Shown piece by piece: positions 1 through 10,160 of a stretch of 64,000 nt of DNA. Below the pieces are notes generated by a model that was not told the origin of the DNA, did no database searches, and was given only the letters and a program-made list of their open reading frames with translations. The position numbers and the translations under genes were made by a program. Source of the DNA: an uncultured SAR86 cluster bacterium. Its GTDB lineage: Bacteria; Pseudomonadota; Gammaproteobacteria; Magnimaribacterales; D2472. The stretch is from contig CACOWI010000006.1 in the NCBI GenBank assembly GCA_902630885.1, positions 28,005-92,004 of the forward strand. The letters are read 5' to 3'. Positions within the stretch are counted from its first letter, which is position 1. Every line of letters starts with the position of its first letter.

Positions 1-492
1 GATATAAATATTCTTGGAACAATACCATACATGATTGATGGCGAAATTAAAATGACAGAATCTGTAGCAATTTCCCAATATTTTGTTGAAAAATATGGAC
101 CAACCGATCTACAAGTAATGCCAAATGAAAAAGATTATCCATTATATCTAAATTGGTTATTTCATTCTGATGCTACCTTAACATTTCCGCAAACTGTTGT
201 TTTAAGATATAAATTTCAAGAACCGGGTGTTGCTGATGCTGCCGTTGAGGGATATAGCAGATGGTTTGTTTCCAGGTTGAAACTCCTTGAAAAATCCTTA
301 GATAATAGGGAATACTTATGTTCAAATCGTTTCACATTGGCAGATATTTGTGTAAGTTACGCTATTAATCTTGCTGAAGCGCTCGGTATTGAACAGGCAT
401 TTAAACCAAACATTAAAAGATGGTCTGATAATTTATTTTCCAGACCTGCTTTTATTAAAAGTAAAAGTTATAAATATGAACCTGAAAGCTAA
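1..492 (+). CDS. Glutathione S-transferase family protein (5'-truncated by window edge)
   Basis: Frame 1 is open from base 1 (DINILGTIPYMIDGEIKMTESVAISQYFVEKYG); GST N-domain ending plus alpha-helical C-domain (YLCSNRFTLADICVSYAI). Confidence 0.85.
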   Translation, partial: DINILGTIPYMIDGEIKMTESVAISQYFVEKYGPTDLQVMPNEKDYPLYLNWLFHSDATLTFPQTVVLRYKFQEPGVADAAVEGYSRWFVSRLKLLEKSLDNREYLCSNRFTLADICVSYAINLAEALGIEQAFKPNIKRWSDNLFSRPAFIKSKSYKYEPES

Positions 493-1735
493 ATTCTTAA
501 ATTATTTTTTATTAATACTATTTTCTATTCCAAGTATAGAAGCAAGCAAAACCTCTCATATTGAAACAATATATTTAGGTTCTGGTTGCTTTTGGGGAGC
601 TGAAAAGGGTTATGAATCTATGGATGGGGTTATCAATGCAGAATCTGGTTACGCTAATGGTTATGGAGTAAAGCCAACTTACAGATCAATAATTCAGTTC
701 AAAAATAAGTATAACGAAAAGAATTTTGCAGAAGTTGTAAAAATTACTTTTAATAGTAATGCCATACCACTAGAAAATATTTTAAAACACTTTTTTGAAA
801 CTCATGACCCTACTCAATTTAATAGGCAAGGCAATGATATAGGCACACAATATAGGTCAACAATTCTTTTTCAAAATGAATCCCAAAAAGAACTTGCTGA
901 AAAGATTATGGAGGAATATCAAAAACTTTTGATTGATGGAGGTTATGGAAAAATTAGAACCAAACTTGAACCTTTGGATAATTTCTATCTTGCTGAAGAA
1001 TATCATCAGGATTATTTAAAAAAGAATCCTAATGGTTATTGTCCAGACCTATCGACAGGAATTGTTTTTAATAATGAAGAAAAAATCTTTCTAGATAATG
1101 AATATCTTTTAAAAGGAAAGCAAATTTTAGTTTTAGATTCACAAAATTATTGTCCGTATTGTGAAAAATTGAAGGTTGACGTTACTGATGGATACAAAGG
1201 AAGCATTCCACTGAGTTATAGAACTTCAGATCAATTACATGGACTTGAAATCAATTCTCCTACCTGGGCTACTCCATCATTAATTTTTTTGGAAAATGGT
1301 AAGGAGATTTTTTCATATCAGGGATATGTCAATCAAAAAGACTTTTATCAATTATTAGGAAAGTTTAAATTGGGAGATTCTGAAGCTTACAACGTGGCCT
1401 TTAATAAAGGCACTGATGCTCGATTTTGTAAAGAATACCAAATTTTTAAAAATACACCTGATGGTATATTTATTGATAAGCTCAGTGGAGAACCGCTTTT
1501 TGATACAAGAAATAGGTTTGTCTCAAGATCAGGATGGTTATCATTTACAAAACCTGTTGAGGGTTCTGTATATGAATTACCTGATAATAGTTATGGCATG
1601 AGAAGGACTGAAATAAGATCTGTTTCTTCTGATATACATTTAGGTCATGTATTTGATGATGGGCCAAACGGAATGCCGAGATATTGCATAAATGCTACCG
1701 TATTAGAATTCAAGCCTCGAAACGAAATTTCTTAA
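476..1735 (+). CDS. Secreted trifunctional methionine sulfoxide reductase: MsrA - thioredoxin-like (CPYC) - MsrB fusion
   Basis: Start chosen at ATG 476 (ORF from 371), N-terminal signal peptide; MsrA GCFWG motif; central NYCPYCEKL thioredoxin-like segment; C-terminal MsrB (SGWLSF, HLGHVFDDGP, RYCINA). Confidence 0.9.
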   Translation: MNLKAKFLNYFLLILFSIPSIEASKTSHIETIYLGSGCFWGAEKGYESMDGVINAESGYANGYGVKPTYRSIIQFKNKYNEKNFAEVVKITFNSNAIPLENILKHFFETHDPTQFNRQGNDIGTQYRSTILFQNESQKELAEKIMEEYQKLLIDGGYGKIRTKLEPLDNFYLAEEYHQDYLKKNPNGYCPDLSTGIVFNNEEKIFLDNEYLLKGKQILVLDSQNYCPYCEKLKVDVTDGYKGSIPLSYRTSDQLHGLEINSPTWATPSLIFLENGKEIFSYQGYVNQKDFYQLLGKFKLGDSEAYNVAFNKGTDARFCKEYQIFKNTPDGIFIDKLSGEPLFDTRNRFVSRSGWLSFTKPVEGSVYELPDNSYGMRRTEIRSVSSDIHLGHVFDDGPNGMPRYCINATVLEFKPRNEIS

Positions 1736-1760
1736 AAACTGGATCCATATCCATATCTAT

Positions 1761-2915
1761 CTAATCAGAAATAAGCTCATTTATCCTTTCGTAGGAGTCT
1801 ATGAATTCTTCTTTAAATTTTTGAACAGTCTGTCCTGCTGTAATAGATTCATTTACCAATCCAATTCCTTGTCCAACCCAATATGTTTCGAGTTGTTTTG
1901 CACCTTCATGTCCAATCGCTGCTTGATCAGCAACTTTTCGAAGTGCTGGCTCACTGACCATTGTTTGAAGAGGCATTGGAAGTGGTTCAGGTGCATCTTT
2001 ATCTTCCCATGCTTCTACCCATGGAGACGTTAATTGCCTTGAGTGTTTTCCTGTTCGACTTTTTGACCTAACAGTATGACTTGAAGATGCAGCGACTAAC
2101 TTTTCTTTAATATTATCAGAAGTTTCTGCCTCAGTTGTAGGAAGAAAAACAGATGCACACCATACTCCATCTGCTCCCATCGCCATCACACCAGCCATCT
2201 GTTCACCAGTGCAAATGCCTCCTGCTGCAAGTATAGGCACATCACCATACGATTTAAGGGCTCTTCGAACTTCTGGCACTAAAACCATAGTTGAAACACT
2301 TCCGCAATGGCCACCACCTTCTGTGCCAGATACAACAATGATATCTACTCCAGCCTCAGCCTGTTTAACTGCATGTTGTTTAGCCCCAACAAGAGCAGCA
2401 ACGGGTACATTATGTTGTTTTCCCATATCTAACATCCATTTAGGTGGGACGCCTAAAGCATTTGCTACAAGCTTAATTGGATGAGAAAATGCAACCTCAA
2501 GAACCTCTTTAGCACCATCAAGTCCAGCTCCTAATACTTGATTTGAACTTTGTTCAAATTTTTCAGAGGCGTCGCCACCTCTTAAATCAGATGCATCTAT
2601 ATCATGTTGCTCTAAGATATTTGCACGGAATTCTCTATGTTCTTGCGGTATCATTCCTCTAAGATCATCAGTGGTGAGATTCTCACCTTTACCAACATAT
2701 GAGTTCGGCACTAAAACATCAACACCATAAGGTTTACCATCAATATTTTCATCGATCCAATTTAATTCAATTTCAAGTTTTTCAGGAGTTAAACCTACCG
2801 CTCCAAGCACGCCCATACCTCCAGCTTTTGAAACAGCTGCGACGACATCCCTACAGTGGCTAAAAGCCACAAGAGGAAATTCAATATCAAGAATTTTACA
2901 AATTTGTGATTTCAT
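1761..2915 (-). CDS. Nitronate monooxygenase / 2-nitropropane dioxygenase family
   Basis: TIM-barrel FMN protein with AGGICTGEQMAGVMAMGADGVWCAS and VSGTEGGGH; clear AAGGAG SD upstream. Confidence 0.85.
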   Translation of the reverse strand: MKSQICKILDIEFPLVAFSHCRDVVAAVSKAGGMGVLGAVGLTPEKLEIELNWIDENIDGKPYGVDVLVPNSYVGKGENLTTDDLRGMIPQEHREFRANILEQHDIDASDLRGGDASEKFEQSSNQVLGAGLDGAKEVLEVAFSHPIKLVANALGVPPKWMLDMGKQHNVPVAALVGAKQHAVKQAEAGVDIIVVSGTEGGGHCGSVSTMVLVPEVRRALKSYGDVPILAAGGICTGEQMAGVMAMGADGVWCASVFLPTTEAETSDNIKEKLVAASSSHTVRSKSRTGKHSRQLTSPWVEAWEDKDAPEPLPMPLQTMVSEPALRKVADQAAIGHEGAKQLETYWVGQGIGLVNESITAGQTVQKFKEEFIDSYERINELISD

Positions 2916-2977
2916 GAATGCTCCTTAAGAAATACTCCAAATGTTTATATTACATTAAATTTAGAATGAATTAGAAT

Positions 2978-3469
2978 ATGAACATGTATAACTTTTCAGT
3001 ACCAGATATTTGTGATGAATTTAGTGATGTTCAAATTGGAGATCTTTTTTTAAATTCATATGGTTCTATTGATAAATTTTATGGTCAAGTTCACACCGCT
3101 AAATGCGAACATTCGAACAGCATCGTTAAAGAATTTGTAAATGAAAATGGCGAAGGAAAAGTTTTATTGATTGAGCATACTGGCTCAGAATTATGCTCTA
3201 TGGTGGGAGATCAGATTGCTCAAAAAGCCAATGATAATAATTGGAATGGATTATTTACCAATGGATGTATTAGAGATATTGAAGTAATTCAAAACATTAA
3301 CATAGGTGTATATGCTCAAAATTCTTATCCAATGAAAACTGATAAATCAATTGGATTTGGAGAAAGAGATGTTCCTATAAAACTTGGATCAGTCGAAATA
3401 GAACCTGGCGATTGGATATATGTTGATAGAAATGGATGGATTATTAGTAAAAAAAAATTAGAACTTTAA
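2978..3469 (+). CDS. RraA-like family protein (possible HMG/CHA-type aldolase rather than RNase E regulator)
   Basis: RraA fold signature (GQVHTAKCEHSN, WNGLFTNGCIRDIE, GDWIYVDRNGWIIS). Confidence 0.75.
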   Translation: MNMYNFSVPDICDEFSDVQIGDLFLNSYGSIDKFYGQVHTAKCEHSNSIVKEFVNENGEGKVLLIEHTGSELCSMVGDQIAQKANDNNWNGLFTNGCIRDIEVIQNINIGVYAQNSYPMKTDKSIGFGERDVPIKLGSVEIEPGDWIYVDRNGWIISKKKLEL

Positions 3470-4345
3470 ATTTTCTATATCTTTATCTTTTTGAGACCAG
3501 ATTGACTCTATCCAATTCTTAAAGTCCTCTCTATATTTTTGGTCCTCTGCATAGTTTCTATTTTTAAGATCTTCAGGAATTTTGTGTTTTGTAACTAGCA
3601 CTTTAGCTTCTCGCATTTCACCGGTTAAAAAGTTCCAAGCACTTCTTTTATGACTTTTATAAACTAAAGTGTAATCAATTAATGTATTTATTTTTGGCAT
3701 TGCAGATAGAGCAGTTGCCATGCCACCTATCTTTGGAATAAGTAGATTTTGATATGGCGATTTTTGTAATTCATGTTTTTCTTTTGTAAACCTTGTACCT
3801 TCTGCATAGCTGAAAATAGTAGATGGAGATCTAAGAAAACGTTTACAAGATTTAAGAGTATTCTCATAGTCCTTCGTCCTTAGCGAGGGATCTTTATCGA
3901 TAGCTGCTTTTGAATGCCTATTAACAAATGGCATATTAAGTGTTTTGTTCGCTAAAAATACAAAAGGAATCCACCACAACTCCTTTTTCATAAAGAATTT
4001 AAGAAGAGGAATTTTATAATTTGCGGACACAAGCAAAACAAAAATATCAGCCCATGACTGATGATTTGACATTGCCATATACCATTCATCTTGATTAAAT
4101 TCGTCATTTTTATTGATCAACTTAATATTATCACCGTGCATTAAAAGCATGATAATTTTTAAGCCGTAAACAGTAAGATCTCCTATAAAATTCGACACTT
4201 TGCTCAAAAAAATTTTAAATGATTTAAGTGGAATTATTGCTCTTGGTAAATTAATGATTGCCAGAGTTCCAAAACCTAATATTAATTCAGATAGTATTAA
4301 AATGAATGTAATTGAACCAACTAAAAGTGATTTAATTGCCTTCAT
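3458..4345 (-). CDS. 1-acyl-sn-glycerol-3-phosphate acyltransferase family (YihG-like)
   Basis: PlsC NHQSWADIF (HxxxxD), EGTRF motif, N-terminal membrane segment. Confidence 0.85.
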   Translation of the reverse strand: MKAIKSLLVGSITFILILSELILGFGTLAIINLPRAIIPLKSFKIFLSKVSNFIGDLTVYGLKIIMLLMHGDNIKLINKNDEFNQDEWYMAMSNHQSWADIFVLLVSANYKIPLLKFFMKKELWWIPFVFLANKTLNMPFVNRHSKAAIDKDPSLRTKDYENTLKSCKRFLRSPSTIFSYAEGTRFTKEKHELQKSPYQNLLIPKIGGMATALSAMPKINTLIDYTLVYKSHKRSAWNFLTGEMREAKVLVTKHKIPEDLKNRNYAEDQKYREDFKNWIESIWSQKDKDIENLKF

Positions 4346-4361
4346 TTCTAATTACCAACCT

Positions 4362-5501
4362 CTAGAAACCGCTTAAGTTTGCATACCTCTCAGTATGATA
4401 TTTGGCACTACCAAAAATCTGTTCAGCGACCCTAGCTCTTTTGAGAAAGAAACCAATATCATATTCATCGGTTACACCTATACCTCCGTGCATTTGAATT
4501 GCCTCATTAGATACAAGGTGAAGAGTTTCTCCTGCCATTGTTTTTGAGAGACTTGATAGTCTTTGTAATTCATTTGAATTTTCATCAGCTGCACGCATTG
4601 CCGCCATGACTGAAGATTTTGTCAATTCGATCTCACAAAACATTTCTGCAGCCCTGTGTTGAAGTGCCTGAAAAGAACCAATTAATGCACCGAACTGCTT
4701 TCTTTGTTTTAGATAATCAAGGGTTATTTCAAATGCAGACTCCGCATTTCCAAGCATTTCAGCAGACATTGCAATTCTCCCAATATCTAGGATGCTCTCA
4801 ACAGTTTCTCCTGCAGTTTCAAGATCTCCCAGTAATGAAGACTCATCTATAATGACTTCATTAAAGCTTATGTTTGCATAATTCCTAGAATCTGCCATAT
4901 CAAGCTTTTTTGTCTCAATACCTGACGTGTCAGAATTGAGTATAAACAAAGATAATCCTGTTGAGTCTCCTATGACGCCGGAAGTTCTTGCCAAAACGAT
5001 TAAAATATCTGCGCTAGCTCCATCAATGACAAATATTTTTTTGCCATTTAAAATAAAATTAGAATCATTTTTTTTTGCAGTCATTTCAGTCTTAGATGGT
5101 TCATGATGGCTTGTTTCATCAATAGCCAGAGCAGTTGTAATTTCGCCACTAACTATCTTTGGCAAATAATTACTTTTTTGATCATCGTTGCCAAATTGTG
5201 TAATAGCATAAGCACCTAAAACACCTGTTGCAAAAAGTGGAGAGGGGGTTAGTGTCTTTGCGCATTCTTGCAATATGACACCAATGCCTGTTACTCCAAA
5301 ATTAGATCCCCCAAATTCTTCTGGAATTAATATTCCGGGCCATCCAAGTTTAACCATTTCTGACCAAATATCTTTATCCCATAATTTAGGATCATTATTA
5401 TCTCTCAAAGATCTGAAATGAGATATTGGAGATCTTTCATCAGCAAAGTTCTTTGCTGTATCTTTTAGAAATTGTTCTTCCTCAGATAATACTAACTTCA
5501 T
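4362..5501 (-). CDS. Acyl-CoA dehydrogenase
   Basis: ACAD family (QLRKQFG-like YLKQRKQFGALIGSFQALQHRAAEM; IQMHGGIGVTDEYDIGFFLKRA). Confidence 0.9.
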   Translation of the reverse strand: MKLVLSEEEQFLKDTAKNFADERSPISHFRSLRDNNDPKLWDKDIWSEMVKLGWPGILIPEEFGGSNFGVTGIGVILQECAKTLTPSPLFATGVLGAYAITQFGNDDQKSNYLPKIVSGEITTALAIDETSHHEPSKTEMTAKKNDSNFILNGKKIFVIDGASADILIVLARTSGVIGDSTGLSLFILNSDTSGIETKKLDMADSRNYANISFNEVIIDESSLLGDLETAGETVESILDIGRIAMSAEMLGNAESAFEITLDYLKQRKQFGALIGSFQALQHRAAEMFCEIELTKSSVMAAMRAADENSNELQRLSSLSKTMAGETLHLVSNEAIQMHGGIGVTDEYDIGFFLKRARVAEQIFGSAKYHTERYANLSGF

Positions 5502-5507
5502 AAGTAA

Positions 5508-6734
5508 CTATTGACTTGGAAGTCCAAGTACTCTTTTAGAAATAACATTAAGTTGGACTTCTGAGGTTCCACCTTCAATGGAGTTGCCTTTTGTTCTGAG
5601 CCAAGCCCTTGTAAGATTTTTATCGTCATCATCAAATTCGTCCCCATCCCATGCAACGCCATTAATTCCAGAAGCTGCAACCATTAGCTCGTGCCTTTTT
5701 TTGTTATGCTCTGTTCCATATAACTTGAACATTGAAGCTGTTGCACTTGCCTTACCACCTTCATCACCTGCTCTTTTTAAAGTAAGACCAAAAGCATGTT
5801 CTTTTATTTTATGAGATGAAATCTCAGATCTATAAAAATTATTTTTAATTTTGCCATTTTCTTCACCTAAATGTTTTTTAGCAATTGATACAACATCTCT
5901 TTTGCTTCCCATGCCAGCAGCAAGACCAAAATTAGAAATAAAAGCTCTCTCATGTTGTAAAAGCTTCTTTGCAATAGTCCAACCAGCATTTAGCTCGCCT
6001 ATCAGATTTTCTTTGGGTACCTCAACGTTGTCAAAAAAAGTTTCACAAAAAGGAGACTTCCCTGATATTAATGTTATCGGCTTTGTGCTCACACCTTTAG
6101 TTGCCATATCAATCAGTAAAAAACTTATGCCATCATGTTTTGGTTCTTTTGGACCAGTTCTCACTAAAGCAAATATCCAATCTGCTTTATCTGCATATGA
6201 AGTCCAAACTTTTTGACCATTTACTAGAAACTTTTCACCAATGTCTTCTGCTTTTGTTGCAAGACTAGCTAAATCAGATCCTGATCCAGGTTCTGAATAT
6301 CCCTGACACCATCTAATTTCACCTTTAATAATTTTTGGTATGTGTTCTTTTTTTTGTTCTTCAGATCCATATTCAAGTAATACTGGAGCAAGCATCCATA
6401 TTCCAAAACTGAGCAAAGGTTGTTTTGCACCTATTCCAAATAGTTCCTCATTAAGAACTTTTACTTCTTCTTTTGTGAGGCCACCACCTCCATATTCTTT
6501 TGGAACAGTTGGCATTGTCCATCCTTTCTCACCCATTCTGTCTAACCACAGCTTGGATTCTGGATTCTTATACTCTGCATTTCTCCCACCCCATACCTCA
6601 TCAACTGGGATCTTAGGATCAGCACCACTTCTCATAGAAGGAGGACAGTTTTTATCAAGCCATTCCTTTGTTTCTTGTCTAAATTTATCTAAATTACTCA
6701 TATTATTAATATTTGGATTATTTAAAATCATCAA
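5508..6734 (-). CDS. Acyl-CoA dehydrogenase
   Basis: ACAD family (RWCQGYSEPGSGSDLASL; GNSIEGGTSEVQLNVISKRVLGLP). True start could be the internal Met near 6701. Confidence 0.9.
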   Translation of the reverse strand: MMILNNPNINNMSNLDKFRQETKEWLDKNCPPSMRSGADPKIPVDEVWGGRNAEYKNPESKLWLDRMGEKGWTMPTVPKEYGGGGLTKEEVKVLNEELFGIGAKQPLLSFGIWMLAPVLLEYGSEEQKKEHIPKIIKGEIRWCQGYSEPGSGSDLASLATKAEDIGEKFLVNGQKVWTSYADKADWIFALVRTGPKEPKHDGISFLLIDMATKGVSTKPITLISGKSPFCETFFDNVEVPKENLIGELNAGWTIAKKLLQHERAFISNFGLAAGMGSKRDVVSIAKKHLGEENGKIKNNFYRSEISSHKIKEHAFGLTLKRAGDEGGKASATASMFKLYGTEHNKKRHELMVAASGINGVAWDGDEFDDDDKNLTRAWLRTKGNSIEGGTSEVQLNVISKRVLGLPSQ

Positions 6735-6820
6735 TATTATAGGCGCTTATTTAAATTTTTCGAGTATTGAAAATATAAAACTTATTAATACATTTTTTTA
6801 TAAGTTGTATAATGCGCGCT

Positions 6821-7684
6821 ATGTTTAAAGAAATAGGCATTTTTATTAAAGAAGACTTGTCTAATAATATAGATAACGAAGCGCTTAGCTTAATGATAAA
6901 TTCGTTATCAAATTTAGATATAAGTTTGTATTTAGATGAATCATCAAACAATAAAAATAAAAATTTTACTGTTCTTGAGCATGAAGAATATGTAAAAAAA
7001 GTTGATATAGTTATAGTTTTTGGCGGCGATGGTACTTTATTAAATGCTGCAAGAAAGTACTTAAATTATGAAATTCCTATTTTGGGAATAAATATGGGTA
7101 ATGTTGGATTTTTAACCGATATTAGGACTGAAAACTTTGAGAAAACTATTAAAGAAGTTTTAGAGGGAAGTTATAAAATAGAAGAAAGAAATTTAGTTTC
7201 TGCTAAATTCGGAAATAAACAACTATATGGCTTAAATGAGGTTGTTATTCATTCTGGTGCCTATGCTCAACTAATGAGATATAGATTAAATGTAAATGAT
7301 AAAGTTGTTTATGAGCAAAGGTCTGATGGATTAATTATCGCTACTCCGACAGGATCAACTGCATACGCTTTGTCAGCAGGAGGACCAATTATTCACCCTA
7401 GTTTGGATGTATGGACAATTCTTCCAATGCTTCCTCAAAGTCTATCTTCAAGGCCCTTTGTAATTTCTTCAAATGAAAAGGTTGAAATGGATTTGTTTGA
7501 CGGACCTAATGATAATGCAAAAATTTGTGTTGATGGCCAAGATGACATAGACATCCCATATGGTGAGAAAATTTTAATATCTAAAATGGAGAAAACTTTA
7601 AAACTTGTTCATCCTAATGATAATGATTTTTTTGAGGCATGTAGAGAAAAGTTAGGATGGAGCTTAAATATTTCTAAAAATTAA
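6821..7684 (+). CDS. nadK: NAD kinase
   Basis: GGDGTLLNAAR, NMGNVGFLTD, ATPTGSTAYALSAGGPI. Start set at ATG 6821 because the ATG at 6812 lies inside a TATAAT (6808-6813). Confidence 0.9.
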   Translation: MFKEIGIFIKEDLSNNIDNEALSLMINSLSNLDISLYLDESSNNKNKNFTVLEHEEYVKKVDIVIVFGGDGTLLNAARKYLNYEIPILGINMGNVGFLTDIRTENFEKTIKEVLEGSYKIEERNLVSAKFGNKQLYGLNEVVIHSGAYAQLMRYRLNVNDKVVYEQRSDGLIIATPTGSTAYALSAGGPIIHPSLDVWTILPMLPQSLSSRPFVISSNEKVEMDLFDGPNDNAKICVDGQDDIDIPYGEKILISKMEKTLKLVHPNDNDFFEACREKLGWSLNISKN

Positions 7685-7685
7685 A

Positions 7686-8309
7686 TTGAATATTTTTAAA
7701 AACCTTCATATTCCTATCATTTTAGTGGCAATTGTAATTGCATTACTTTCAAACTTTGGCTCCCTAATTGCAGTTATTGAACCCTTGACGTTTACACAAA
7801 TAGTTATTTCAAATCAGGGATATGTATCTGTAATGAATTTTGATCAAACCTATTTAGTTGATAATCAGTGGTGGAGAGTAATTACACCTATATTTATTCA
7901 TTTTTCGTTTGCTCATTTAGCATTTAATTGTTTGTGGATATATATTCTAGGAGAAAAAATTGAAAATATTGATGGAACATTTACTTTTGCAATGCTTATG
8001 ATTTTCTCAGCAATCTTTAGTAATTGTCTTCAATACTTTTATACAGACTCAAGTTTATTTGGAGGATTGTCAGGTGCTATATATGGTTTATTAGGATTCT
8101 GTATGATTCTTGAGCTTGATACAGAATATGATAGGTATGAACTTCCACCAGGCTTATACATGTTTATGCTAGCTTGGTTAATTTTAGGATTTGTAGGAAT
8201 TTTAGACCTTTTTGGTTTTGGATCAGTTGCAAATTTTGCTCATCTAGGTGGACTCATTTCAGGAATTATTTTTGCTATGATATACAAAAATATTTTTAAG
8301 AGACTATAA
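7686..8309 (+). CDS. Rhomboid family intramembrane serine protease
   Basis: TTG start; multi-TM; GLSGAIYGLLGF catalytic Ser motif and FAHLGGLISG His motif. Confidence 0.88.
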   Translation: MNIFKNLHIPIILVAIVIALLSNFGSLIAVIEPLTFTQIVISNQGYVSVMNFDQTYLVDNQWWRVITPIFIHFSFAHLAFNCLWIYILGEKIENIDGTFTFAMLMIFSAIFSNCLQYFYTDSSLFGGLSGAIYGLLGFCMILELDTEYDRYELPPGLYMFMLAWLILGFVGILDLFGFGSVANFAHLGGLISGIIFAMIYKNIFKRL

Positions 8310-8310
8310 G

Positions 8311-9171
8311 TTGATAAAAAAAGCAGTTTTACCAGTAGCAGGATTTGGAACAAGATTTTTACCTGCTTCAAAAGCAACTCCAAAAGAGATGCTTCCAATT
8401 ATTGATAAGCCACTTGTTCAGTATGCTGTTGAAGAAGCAATTAATTGCGGCATTAAAGAAATTATCTTCATAACAAGCCCAGAAAAACATTCTATAAAAA
8501 AACATTTTAAAACCAATAAAGAACTTGAATTAAGATTATTAAATTCAGGTAAAGAGGGCATGATTGAAAAACTCAATCCCAAAAAATTTAGCGAAATAAA
8601 ATTTTATTATATTAATCAAAATGAGCAGAATGGACTGGGTCATGCAGTCCTTCAAGCTGAGAGTGTGATTGGTAATAATTCATTTGCAGTTCTGCTTCCG
8701 GATGACTTATTTCTTTCTAGAAAATCTTGTTTAGAACAATTGATAGACATTTATTCTCAAACAAAATCTTCTGTAATTGCGGTAAACGAAATCGATTTAA
8801 AAAATATTCATAAATATGGCGTAATTAAACCAGGCAAACAAAATTTGGGTGCAATTGAAATAGATGATATTGTTGAAAAACCACTAGCAAAGGATGCTCC
8901 ATCGAACATGGCTGTTGGTGGCAGATACATTCTAAATTCAACAATTTTTGAGCATTTAAAATCAACGAAATCTGATAAATCTGGTGAAATTCAGCTTACT
9001 GACGCTATTAAATCTCTTTTGGCAAATGAGGATATATATGCAAAAGTATATGAAGGAGAAAAATTTGATTGTGGTAGCAAAGAGGGTTTTGTTCATGCTA
9101 CTATTTCACTCGCTTTGAGAGACGATTCAATTAGCGAAAAAATAAAGAAAATTATACAGGATATTGTTTGA
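8311..9171 (+). CDS. galU: UTP--glucose-1-phosphate uridylyltransferase
   Basis: TTG start; MIKKAVLPVAGFGTRFLPASKATPKEMLP N-terminus typical of GalU. Confidence 0.93.
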   Translation: MIKKAVLPVAGFGTRFLPASKATPKEMLPIIDKPLVQYAVEEAINCGIKEIIFITSPEKHSIKKHFKTNKELELRLLNSGKEGMIEKLNPKKFSEIKFYYINQNEQNGLGHAVLQAESVIGNNSFAVLLPDDLFLSRKSCLEQLIDIYSQTKSSVIAVNEIDLKNIHKYGVIKPGKQNLGAIEIDDIVEKPLAKDAPSNMAVGGRYILNSTIFEHLKSTKSDKSGEIQLTDAIKSLLANEDIYAKVYEGEKFDCGSKEGFVHATISLALRDDSISEKIKKIIQDIV

Positions 9172-10157
9172 ATTTTTTTCTTAAAATATTTAAATTTTTG
9201 CCTCCAGAGCTCTCTCATTCCATTTCATTAAATTCATTAAATCTATTGTATAAATTGAATTTAATAGGCTTATTCAACAAAAAAATTATTAACCAAAATG
9301 AACTAAATATTTTTGGATTGAAGTTTAAAAATAGACTTGGTACCGCAGCTGGCTTAGACAAAAATGGCGATTACATAAATGCATTGGGCGCACTTGGATT
9401 TGGTTTTTTGGAGATAGGAACTGTTACTCCAAGACCACAATTGGGTAACCCAAAACCGCGGGTTTTTCGTAACTTTCATGAAAATTCCATTGTTAATAGA
9501 CTTGGTTTTAATAATAAAGGAATCGATTATATGGTTAATAATCTTAAAAAAAGAAATTATGATGGAGTTGTTGGAGTCAATATTGGTGCAAATAAATCAT
9601 CTGAGGGTATTGAAAGAATAAACGACTATTTACTTTGCATTGAAAAGATTCATAAGTTAGCTGATTACATAACAATTAATATATCTTCTCCTAATACACC
9701 TGATTTAAGAGATCTTCATCTCAAAGAAAACTTACAAAACCTAATTACTTCAGTAGAAAAAAAAATTGATGAAGTAAAATTTACAAAGCCAGTTTTTTTA
9801 AAAATTTCACCAGATGAAACTGATGAATCGATTGAAATGATAGTTGATTTAGTCAACAACTCATCTTTTACGGGATTAATTGCAACTAATACAACAATTG
9901 AGAAAGATAATCTTACTAATAAAAAATTAAAAAATGAAGCTGGTGGAGTTTCAGGCCAACCCCTCATGGAAAAGTCAACAAATAAAATTTTATTGATAAG
10001 GTCAAAATGCTCTGATATTCCACTTATTGGAGTTGGAGGAGTAATGAGTAAAGATGACTATATATTAAAGATAAATGCTGGCGCAGATTTGGTTCAAATT
10101 TATACCGGTTTCATTATAAAAGGACCAAATTTAATTAATCAAATAATCAGAGATTAA
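9168..10157 (+). CDS. pyrD: Dihydroorotate dehydrogenase (quinone), class 2
   Basis: TTG start; NRLGTAAGLDKNGDYINALGALGFGFLEIGTVTPRPQ; NISSPNTPDLR; GGVMSKDD. Confidence 0.93.
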   Translation: MNFFLKIFKFLPPELSHSISLNSLNLLYKLNLIGLFNKKIINQNELNIFGLKFKNRLGTAAGLDKNGDYINALGALGFGFLEIGTVTPRPQLGNPKPRVFRNFHENSIVNRLGFNNKGIDYMVNNLKKRNYDGVVGVNIGANKSSEGIERINDYLLCIEKIHKLADYITINISSPNTPDLRDLHLKENLQNLITSVEKKIDEVKFTKPVFLKISPDETDESIEMIVDLVNNSSFTGLIATNTTIEKDNLTNKKLKNEAGGVSGQPLMEKSTNKILLIRSKCSDIPLIGVGGVMSKDDYILKINAGADLVQIYTGFIIKGPNLINQIIRD

Positions 10158-10160
10158 AAA

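Noticed and set aside
5851-6216. 121-aa + strand ORF antisense to acyl-CoA dehydrogenase (also 5578-5814 and 6340-6828)
   Set aside because: Lies opposite a well-supported ACAD gene; composition looks like reverse-complement of coding DNA, no family.
6812-6820. ATG at 6812 as nadK start
   Set aside because: It overlaps a TATAAT box; ATG 6821 gives a normal NadK N-terminus.
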